Assembly (NCBI RefSeq): GCF_000002075.1 | Contig: NW_004797524.1 | Span: 344,571-408,570, forward strand | Reading direction: 5' to 3' | Source of the DNA: Aplysia californica | Lineage: Eukaryota; Mollusca; Gastropoda; Aplysiida; Aplysiidae | Length of the DNA: 64,000 nt | In this document: in pieces, positions 58,201 through 64,000 of the stretch | Layout of the letters: each line of letters begins with the position of its first letter | How positions within the stretch are numbered: the stretch's first letter is position 1 | The notes under the pieces: generated by a model | What the model saw: the letters and a program-made list of their open reading frames with translations, nothing else | Databases searched by the model: none | Told to the model about the DNA's origin: nothing | Made by a program: the position numbers and the translations under genes

Positions 58201-61200
58201 AAATCAGCTTCAATGTGAGATGAAGATCTTACTGTAAGCTACTTCCTAGCTCTAGCAGGGGGCATGAGATAAACTGATGTAAAAAAAAAAAAAACCAGTG
58301 TTGCACCTCCGAGCTCATACTTGTATGAGATGTAGCACTATATAAATGCTATCTATTACTATCACCTCAATGTTGTCGTTTCAGACCACAACAAAGGGGA
58401 GGAAGAAGAAGAATGATGAGCACAGCAAGGAGCTTCTGACCCCAGAGGAAAAGGAGAAGCCATACGCTTGTGAAGGTAAAACTTTTGTGCTTTGGCTAGC
58501 TGTGCAGTGTGAAATAGTATATATATTGTTATGTGGCACCGTGGTGAAATCAGGTGCTCATCAAAATAATTAAATCGAAGCAGCCAACATCTTTCCACCC
58601 ATTGGGTATTTTTTTTTTTCGATTTTTTTTTGTCTTGGATTCAATGCCTTTTAAGACAATTTGAAAACAAATTTCTGTGTTGATGTTACTGAAAAACGTT
58701 GATCAAAGACACGAAAGACATAAATTTGCAGTGTCCAATTACTCTCAAGCTTTGGAAATCATCAAAGTTTGATGGCCATTTTCTCACTAATTTTCCCTCC
58801 GACTCCAGGCGACTCCCACCTCCTTCGAGCATAAATATCACAAATTCTATTCAAGATAGATCAGTATTTTCTTCAACAAAAGCAAGACAAAAACAAGCTT
58901 TTAGATTATACCATAACTCCATATGCCAAAAAAATTGACGGGTACCTGCTTCCACTGCATCACAACACATGAATATAATGTATTTAATTGATTGTCAGAG
59001 AAAGGAATGAGATAAGAATCTAACTTGTCTCAGTGTGTTCTGACGGTGTCTCGGGGTGACCTTTTTCAAGTCTGTGTTTTTTAGGATAATGGACACAGGG
59101 GTACATTTTATAATGTTACAAGATGACACTACAATTGATACAGTTGCATATATGTGAAGCCTGTTGACAAAATGAGTTACTTCTCTGATTCAAGCCTTAA
59201 AGAAATAGATACTTCACGCTTACAGGTGGATTTACAATATATAAGTATGAAATAATAAAAGACAGATTATAGTTCAAAAATATAGCATCAAGAGAAAATC
59301 TACAAATTTGACCCTAATGTCTAGTTTGGGCCAATATCTCCATTTGTGGATTGCAAGAAGTAACTCATTTTGTCAGCTCGCCTCACATGTGTACATGATG
59401 ATATCTCAGAGGAGTGAAAGAAGAAGAAGAAAAATTGTGTATGTGTGCTGTCTTAAACAGTCCCCTCATCTGATTGTCCTTGTCTTCCGTGCTCCTTTTC
59501 TTTCGCCTTTCTTTTCTCCGCTTCCTTCAACACTTTGGAAATTTTTCTCCTGATTTCAAGCTGTGTTCGCTTTTTTTTAAAAGTTTGTAGCACCATTCTG
59601 CACCAAGTTACTCTTCGGGCCTGTATAGTCAGTGTTTGTTGTCCTGTCAATGTGTTCTTAAAAGAAAAATTGTGTGGTTGATTTTTCCCAAAGATTTTTG
59701 GAAAGGTTAATTGTCTAAGTGTTCTCTATCAGCTATGTGCAGCTTCTAGTTATATTTTTGTACTTATCAATTAGACTGGTTGAAAACTGCGTACATCAAC
59801 TCCTCTCAAGGTTTTTGATGGTATGATGTGTTTTGAATCATTTCTGCTCTGTGATAGTTGTAATCAATGCTATTGAGTAAAGCACTTGCAAAGCTTTGGC
59901 CTTATGTATGTAGTGAATTTAGTGAGTTTTCTTGTCATACTCTGTGTGCACATGTGTAAAACATTATTTAAAATCCCCAGTTGGAAAAAAGAAAGGTATG
60001 ATTTGTCTTTGAGGTTTTGTCCCTATGTCTCCTGGGATGTTATTTTTTTTTTTCCCCTTTCTTTTTCTTTCCCTTTTTTCCATTTTTTCCTTCTCAGCTT
60101 GTTTGCTTTGTACAAGCGACAGTTGTTTCCGCCTCATTGTCTTGCCCTCTTCTTTGTCTTTTTTTCCCTCCGAGTCACCACAGGTTCTGCAGGCATTGTC
60201 CTTCATTAACTCTCTGAGACTGCATCACACACTCATCTCCTGGCAGCATGCTCAGTCGTGTGACAGCATTGCACAGATGTGTGTGATGAAGATGTGCAGC
60301 AAATTTTATTTCATAAAGGATGCAATAGAAATAAAATAGGACTCATGGTTTTAGTCTTACTAGGAAATATTGGCCCAACCCTAGGCTGAGAGACCCAAAA
60401 CTTTATGGGAGCCTGGAGGACCTGCGGCAAACAGCAGCCTTCACACTAGAGACAAGGATTTTCATTTAAAAATGAACAAGAAGAAGAAGATGGTTCCTGT
60501 ATACATTTGCCATTATACTCTGCTATTAGTGCCAGAAATACTCGGGGGGGGGGGGGGGGGGGGCGAATTTGTGGCTTTGTTCCTCTTTTTTTCATTTTCT
60601 TTGTGAGCTATCAAAGAGAAGAAGATTTTACTTTTGCTTTTACCCTTATTTTTAATCTTTGTGAAAAGTTATGCTGATGTAGCAGTGCTTCTAATCTTCC
60701 CAAATATTTTTGAAAATCCATACTTTCTGAAAGTTCTGTACTTGGTGGCCCCCTTAGCCCTCCCCCCCATCAGTAAAAAGTGTGATAGTGTAGTGCTTCT
60801 GATATTTTGTAGCGAATGATTGGTACCTGCCTACCTATGGTCTCATACCAGATAAGTCCCAGATGTTCACAGTAATGCTTGACAATAAATTATATTGGTT
60901 TAATTGTAGAGTTTTAAAAAAGTTCATGAAAATGTTTGTTTCTATTTTCAAAGATTCTTTTTACAACTCCTCTTAATCACTGTGTACATAAATACAGTTT
61001 CTTACTCTAAACTTGCGGTCTCGGAGAGTTATGGACATTGACTTGTAGGCAATTCCTTTGTGGTGTGTTATCTGAAAAAAAAGTATTCATTAAAACACTC
61101 ACCCCATCATAGCTGGTCTGCTGTGTCACAGAAAACTTTCATCCGGGTGTGAGTGGCTACCTGTGGCATCTCTGCAAGATTTTTTCTTTCAATTTTAATT

Positions 61201-61485
61201 TTTCACCATTTCTACCTCTGCCTTCTTTTTTATTTATTTTTTTCTAATTAGTAAGTTTTTGGTCACTGGTTTCTTTTTTTTTTTTTTTAGATTTTGTCAC
61301 TGCTGGCAGTGTGCACTCACCCTAATAAGTCTGAATAACTGGATTGCGTGTATATGTTGCAGCTTGTGGGGCTCGTTACAAAACACGGCCCGGTCTAGCA
61401 TACCACTACTCTCATTTCCACAATGGCATGATGGATGAGGAGAGTAGTACACCATCACCCAAACCGCCCAGCCGCGCAAACTCAG
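43159..61485 (+). CDS. DPF2: DPF/Requiem (d4 family) BAF-complex subunit, 5' six coding exons, 3' end outside window
   Basis: DPF proteins are nuclear subunits of BAF (SWI/SNF) remodelling complexes and read acetylated histone H3 through C-terminal tandem PHD fingers. Six exons join in frame: 43159-43205, 55023-55186, 55721-55840, 56412-56608, 58385-58475 and 61363-61485, about 247 residues. Residues 17-90 match the Requiem N-terminal domain (RLPFLDSQTGVAQ, then SGQLYSYPAKRWKKKKR). Residues 110-175 are acidic and end in KGKRRKK. Residues 203-227 form the d4 C2H2 finger (C205, C208, H221, H226; RPGLAYHYSHFH). All splice phases agree. The PHD exons are not visible before 64000, so the gene is cut by the window edge. 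Family identity is very secure; the paralogue symbol (DPF1/2/3 or invertebrate d4) is not. The 11.8-kb first intron contains a 9.8-kb mobile element and the assembly gap. Confidence 0.9.
43981..44160 (+). repeat. Left terminal inverted repeat of tandem palindromes
   Basis: Four successive units begin CTACGTTCAC or CTAGGTTCAC. The first is a perfect 26-bp palindrome (43989-44014) and the next two are near-perfect. Units are separated by GCAGG-type spacers, and the repeat ends near GCCGGTTGA. The inverted partner is at 53650-53785. Confidence 0.8.
44291..45244. repeat. 954-bp direct duplication, copy A
   Basis: Runs from TGCCAATCGCCCGCTG to TTTCATTGTCATTGCT and is nearly identical by eye to 45639-46590. 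No protein is recognised in either copy. Confidence 0.85.
45455..45555. repeat. Three tandem ~37-bp units
   Basis: GGGCACTATTTCTCCGAGCG-type units repeat three times with drift, each followed by TTCGGGAAAATAGAGCTG or a variant. A related single unit lies near 50263-50300. Confidence 0.7.
45639..46590. repeat. 952-bp direct duplication, copy B
   Basis: Second copy of 44291-45244 in the same orientation, separated by about 394 bp. Differences are scattered substitutions and small indels, which suggests a fairly recent duplication. Confidence 0.85.
46895..46990 (-). repeat. Inverted copy of repeat at 3255-3350
   Basis: The reverse complement reads AATCAACGTGGTGACAACAA then GTGAGAAAGAGACGAAGTGA, matching 3270-3310. 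Together with 49870-50080 it has the order expected of an inverted copy of 2965-3350, but with about 2.9 kb between the two parts. Confidence 0.65.
47000..49499. other. No gene seen
   Basis: AT-rich sequence inside the 9.8-kb element, with short poly(G), poly(A) and TA runs. I see no conserved protein or recognised repeat. Confidence 0.6.
49500..49850. repeat. TAGATC/CTAGAT hexamer tract
   Basis: Degenerate arrays of CTAGAT/TAGATC with GGCCTAG and ACATGTAT interruptions. Short versions occur elsewhere in the window (30000-30018, 47510-47525), so this is a genome-wide microsatellite motif here. Confidence 0.8.
49870..50080 (-). repeat. Inverted copy of repeat at 2965-3200
   Basis: The reverse complement of this block matches 2965-3200, including AAAGGTTTCACAACAGAA, CAAAATTAGAACAGC and ATTACATTAATATCCTGTAC-type segments. 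Confidence 0.7.
50507..51850 (-). mobile_element. Tc1/mariner-like element, partial, with broken transposase
   Basis: A terminus CAGTGGCGTCCAAAAG preceded by TA lies at 50507. Minus-strand fragments keep WGGMNKSALVRITG, an AFSHRANAIAEFL segment, NSPDMNP (the third catalytic Asp region) and LCDIWNEMTDKYVQNLI, a normal order for a DDE transposase. A helix-turn-helix-like N-terminal region may lie near 51.7-51.85 kb. Frameshifts are present between these blocks. I find no matching second terminus near 52 kb. Confidence 0.6.
52610..53500. repeat. ~900-bp purine-rich (GA/GGA) tract next to the gap
   Basis: The plus strand is almost entirely A and G, with GAGAGA and GGAGGA arrays. Long frames through it on both strands are compositional artefacts. 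Confidence 0.9.
53505..53630. other. Assembly gap, 126 N
   Basis: Run of N between the purine tract and the right terminal repeat of the 9.8-kb element. The true length and content are unknown. Confidence 0.99.
53650..53785 (-). repeat. Right terminal inverted repeat of tandem palindromes
   Basis: Reverse-complement counterpart of 43981-44160. It contains CCGGCAGTGGACGCTC, AACGAAGCTTGA, a CCTCAACAGCGCCTGCAAAC spacer and the terminal CGTGAACGTAGCCACTG. Confidence 0.8.
54325..54430. repeat. CACCCGGGTG-core palindromes, site 4
   Basis: TTCTCCCCCCGGGTGAGGAA and TTCTCACCCCGGGTGAGAA, then a degenerate CTCACCCAGTCTGAGAA. In DPF intron 1, outside the 9.8-kb element. Confidence 0.75.
54385..55022. 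other. Intron sequence, nothing recognised
   Basis: 3' end of DPF intron 1 with a pyrimidine-rich run before the exon 2 acceptor. Confidence 0.55.
55023..55186 (+). CDS. DPF2: DPF exon 2: Requiem N-terminal domain
   Basis: Acceptor TTTTCAG ends at 55022 and donor CAG/GTACTC starts at 55187. It encodes YLEAMEQTASFNTRL then RLPFLDSQTGVAQ and RHRQP, the family's most conserved N-terminal block. The exon has one leading and one trailing split base. Confidence 0.93.
55721..55840 (+). CDS. DPF2: DPF exon 3: end of Requiem domain, basic patch
   Basis: Acceptor TTTTCAG before 55721, donor CAG/GTCAGA at 55841. Encodes EMSGQLYSYPAKRWKKKKR, matching the SGQLYSYPARRWRKKRR block of vertebrate DPF2, followed by SSDPRIG. 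Phase fits both neighbours. Confidence 0.93.
56412..56608 (+). CDS. DPF2: DPF exon 4: acidic linker ending in a basic stretch
   Basis: Acceptor CTCTCAG before 56412, donor AAG/GTATAG at 56609. It encodes an Asp/Glu-rich linker (WFDDYDDLGEPPDD, SDISDFEDS) ending in KGKRRKK, like the DDFLDDLDDEDYEED-to-KRRGKGK passage of vertebrate DPF2. Confidence 0.88.
57236..57592 (-). mobile_element. tRNA-headed SINE, family 6, in DPF intron 4
   Basis: The head (complement) GGAGTCGGTGCCTCAGTGG, then GTCGTGGGTTCAAATCCTGT. The tail region TTTGTATAGCGCATGTCCCC then GAGCAAGCTCTATGCACTTT resembles the deeply conserved metazoan SINE 3' domain with GCGC stems. About 355 bp, probably near full length. Confidence 0.8.
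57822..58362 (+). mobile_element. tRNA-headed SINE, family 7, in DPF intron 4
   Basis: Head GAGGCTCGGTAGCTCAACAG, B box GAGTTTGATCCTGG, and tail GCACTATATAAATGCTATC followed by TATTACTATC. It ends 22 bp before DPF exon 5, so it sits in the branch-point region. Confidence 0.78.
58385..58475 (+). CDS. DPF2: DPF exon 5: basic linker and first half of C2H2 finger
   Basis: Acceptor GTTTCAG before 58385, donor AAG/GTAAAA at 58476. Encodes KGRKKKNDEHSKELLTPEEK followed by KPYACE, the start of the family's single Kruppel-like finger. The intron splits the finger between its two cysteines. Confidence 0.92.
58533..58963 (+). mobile_element. Old diverged copy of the same MITE in DPF intron 5
   Basis: Interior segments (ATTACTGAAAAACGTTGAT-like, GGCCATTTTCTCACTAA, TTGACGG) align in order with the 10.8-kb copy, but the terminal repeats are strongly eroded and no target duplication is visible. 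It starts 58 bp after exon 5. Confidence 0.75.
58964..61362. other. DPF intron 5 remainder
   Basis: Pyrimidine-rich and poly(G) stretches; no further exon or recognised repeat. Confidence 0.55.
61363..61485 (+). CDS. DPF2: DPF exon 6: second half of C2H2 finger
   Basis: Acceptor TTGCAG before 61363. Encodes ACGARYKTRPGLAYHYSHFH, which completes the finger (Cys and two His), then a Ser/Pro-rich stretch. The donor is taken as TCAG/GTTCCA at 61486; other GTs lie 5-40 bases downstream, so the 3' edge is less certain than the finger itself. Confidence 0.88.
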
Positions 61486-62131
61486 GTTCCAGTGACAGCT
61501 TAAGCCCACTCTGTGTGCTCTCTGAACCGTTCACACTATGCAGAGCACACATATGTTTTTTTTAAAAATTATTTATTTATTTTTATTTTCAGCTTAGTGA
61601 CCACCTGCATGCTTCAAGCTTTTTTCTTTTTCTTTTCTTTTCGTTAAATGCAACAAAATTTCTTCCCGTTTCTGCTATCACATTTCATTTGCCATATATT
61701 TTCATTTGCTTATTGCAGTTAGTATACACGCGCATCAATCGCTACCTGCCTGTTAAAGCCTTGTCTGCTTTCGGATCAGATGCTTTTACTGACTAGGGCA
61801 CTGCATGCTTTGCTATGTCTTCACCGCCCTTCTCATTTTTTTTCTTCATGTGGCTGTTGAAAGCTCCAGTATTGAATGTGCTGGAGATATTTGTATATTA
61901 CTAATTGGCCAGGGTCTGACTTTAAGTGTTTGTTTTTTGTTTTGTTTTTTCTTTCTTTTTTCTTTTCTTTGCTTTTATTCTGTACCCTTCAAACTTGGTT
62001 TGTATTCTTGTTTTGTCGTGTTTCTTGGATTATTTTCTTTCACTATTTTAGCAAGAATTCTGTTGGAAATAACAGAATATGTTGGGGTTTTTTTTAATTT
62101 GATTTGGGAGGGGGGGGGGGGATTGTTAAAA

Positions 62132-62162
<31 letters not shown>

Positions 62163-64000
62163 CTGTACTCATTCTTGTTTGTGTCCGTTTTCATGCGGAA
62201 TTTTGAATTTCTTTTCTTACACTGTGTACTAAAAGTATTTTTTGGTGAGACTTGCGACATTTCTTTATTCTATCTGTTGTATCTGTTGCTTTGTTTAGTT
62301 ATGGGTCAGTTTTTTGTAAAAAAAAGATAACAGTAAGAAGAAACAAAATTTATTTTTAACACAGCATAGATATAATGATGTAAGAAAAACTGTTTTGTTT
62401 TGGGGGGGGGTTTTCTTACTTTTACTCTGTGAAATCTGATTTAGTTGTTCCATTTGAAAACAAGAAAGAAGCTGTGTTAGATAAACTTTAGAATGCATGT
62501 ATGCATAGCGTATATATTTTTTGGGGGGAACAAAGACTGCTTTCTGACAGTAAAAATTATCCTGTTAACACTTTGACTCTGTAGTTTGCTGAATTTTATT
62601 TTTAGAAATCGCAGTTACTTCTGCTCAAGGAATGTCAGCTTTCAACAAAATCATTCTTTATAATGAAGTCTTCAGGTGTTGATTTAGGTTCAAATTTGCA
62701 TTCTTTTTAAAATTGGGTATTAAAACTGGCAGTCTGAAAATGGAAGTTGATTATTATAACTTTTTTCTTTCGTTTTCATGGTTTTTAGGGGACTACAGAT
62801 GATGGTAGACTTGCAGAAAAATTATGAAAAGACATACTTGTCATTTTTGGCTGACATGCTATTGATAGACAAATCCTCAAAACTGATGTTTTATAAAAGT
62901 ATGCAGTTAACTTTGGTACTGTGATAAGATTCATACTGCATGGTTCCTTCTACTCTACTTAGTCTCTAATTCTTTTAGTTTGCTCAAATAATTAAAATGG
63001 AAAAGAAGTGTATACCCTTCAAATGGCAGTCAAATGGAAATAGGTCAGCTTGATAACTCAGAAACATCTTTGTATGCATGCATGCTTACTAAGCCAGCAA
63101 ATAGTATTCATGAACGAAACCTTTTGAATGTTATGAGGCATGTTGCCTTAGTCATTTAATTTCTTTGTCCTATGTTTTGGTAAACAAGCAGCTTTCTTTT
63201 TCCCTCCCCTTGCCCCTTTTCGATTATTTCTGTGTGCTCAGAAAAGTTCTTATGGAAGTGTTATAGATAAATACAAGTAATGAAACTAATATGATATCTA
63301 GATTAGATACCAGGTGTATTTGTCAAGATAGTTATAAAAACGTAAAGTAGTTTCAGTTTTGTAGTAGGTGATGATCAAATGGGTACGTAAGTGATTTATT
63401 TGGTGCCAAATATAAAGAAACTAGGATTTGTGAGTGTTGACTATCATACTGTAGAATGGGGACAATACGTTTAAGGAGTCTCAAAAGTCTTGCTTGGATT
63501 TTTTCAAGGGTCAGCTGTTCTGCTGACATGAGATATACTATTTCAGATGCTCATTACCTTGGAGAAAATAAATTTCTAGAAACATTATCGTTCTGAATAC
63601 TTTTTATTTTCTCATTCACTGTTAATTCAAAATGAAAACTTCCTGTTTCCTGTCTGTAATTTTGATGGAAATCGGGTCATGGCTCTCAAAGCTTTCAATT
63701 CCTGTCTACTTTGTTACTTTAAGTGTGAAAAATATGCAGTACGAAGTTCTAGTTTTCCTTGTTTTGTGGATTTTAGTGTCACTGGAAGCATCAGACTGTG
63801 GACAAACTGGGGTCTTGTTGAAGGTGTATTGTAGTGTTACATATGGTGCAAAGGAGCACAAAACTCAGGCATGGGAAAGACAAAAGATTCCACAGAGATT
63901 TCAGTCCCAAATTTATTTGGGTAGGAAATATGGAATTTATATATATATATATATTGGATCAAGATGACTTGAATTCTTGGTCAAGATCAACTTTCACTCT
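61486..64000. other. DPF intron 6, running to the window edge
   Basis: I searched by eye for the PHD-finger exons (CDFC, CSDCGRSGHPSC, CDDCDRGYHMYC) and found none. Poly(T) and poly(G) runs near 62.1 kb. Confidence 0.55.

Noticed and set aside
61805-62206. 133-residue hydrophobic frame
   Set aside because: Phe/Leu-rich because of poly(T); no start context, no homology, inside the DPF intron.
63632-63967. 111-residue frame near the window end, considered as a DPF downstream exon
   Set aside because: No PHD-finger cysteines or flanking splice sites fitting the phase; ends in a TA microsatellite.

Overview
This is animal nuclear DNA: AT-rich, with long introns, dense short tandem repeats, many tRNA-headed SINEs, LINE pieces and DNA transposons, and no operon-like coding. 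The two host genes, the mollusc-like SINE heads and tails, and the TAGATC hexamer tracts near 49.5-49.85 kb suggest a mollusc, perhaps a heterobranch gastropod. That placement is inference.

Two host genes were assembled by hand from splice sites and reading phase. On the plus strand, a DPF/Requiem (d4-family, BAF chromatin-remodelling) gene runs from an ATG at 43159 to beyond the right edge. Six coding exons are visible, covering the Requiem N-terminal domain, an acidic/basic linker and the d4 C2H2 finger. The PHD fingers must lie outside the window. On the minus strand, a gene resembling FAM104/VCF (p97/VCP nuclear cofactor) runs from an ATG at 42610 to a stop at 27654. It has four coding exons, one of them only 28 nt. 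The two ATGs are 549 bp apart and divergent, so 42611-43158 is a candidate shared promoter.

Layout: 1-27.6 kb is intergenic and repeat-rich. It holds SINEs, nested LINE remains (4.6-6.7 kb), an SDDTDV/cysteine-rich transposon-type ORF (8.4-10 kb), a MITE with 4-bp target duplication (10.8 kb, with a relative at 22.9 kb), a 3.6-kb DNA transposon (12.4-16.0 kb), a complete-ended mariner (18.9-20.2 kb) and more SINEs. 27.65-42.6 kb is the VCF-like gene; its 8.9-kb first intron holds pogo/Tigger-like and Harbinger-like MITEs and a second transposon (36.9-39.7 kb) of the type seen at 12.4 kb. 43.2-61.5 kb is the DPF gene; its 11.8-kb first intron holds a 9.8-kb inverted-repeat element with a 9-bp target duplication and a 126-base assembly gap.

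The most interesting signal is a pair of transposons, 12407-16013 and 36900-39684. Both start CGTCGCCT and end AGGCGACG, and both have perfect 4-bp target duplications (AACT and AAAC). Both carry remains of the same protein family (SHYCR and KKDRCxxC motifs), yet each has its own unrelated set of subterminal repeats. This ties a common but poorly classified invertebrate ORF family to a defined transposon structure.
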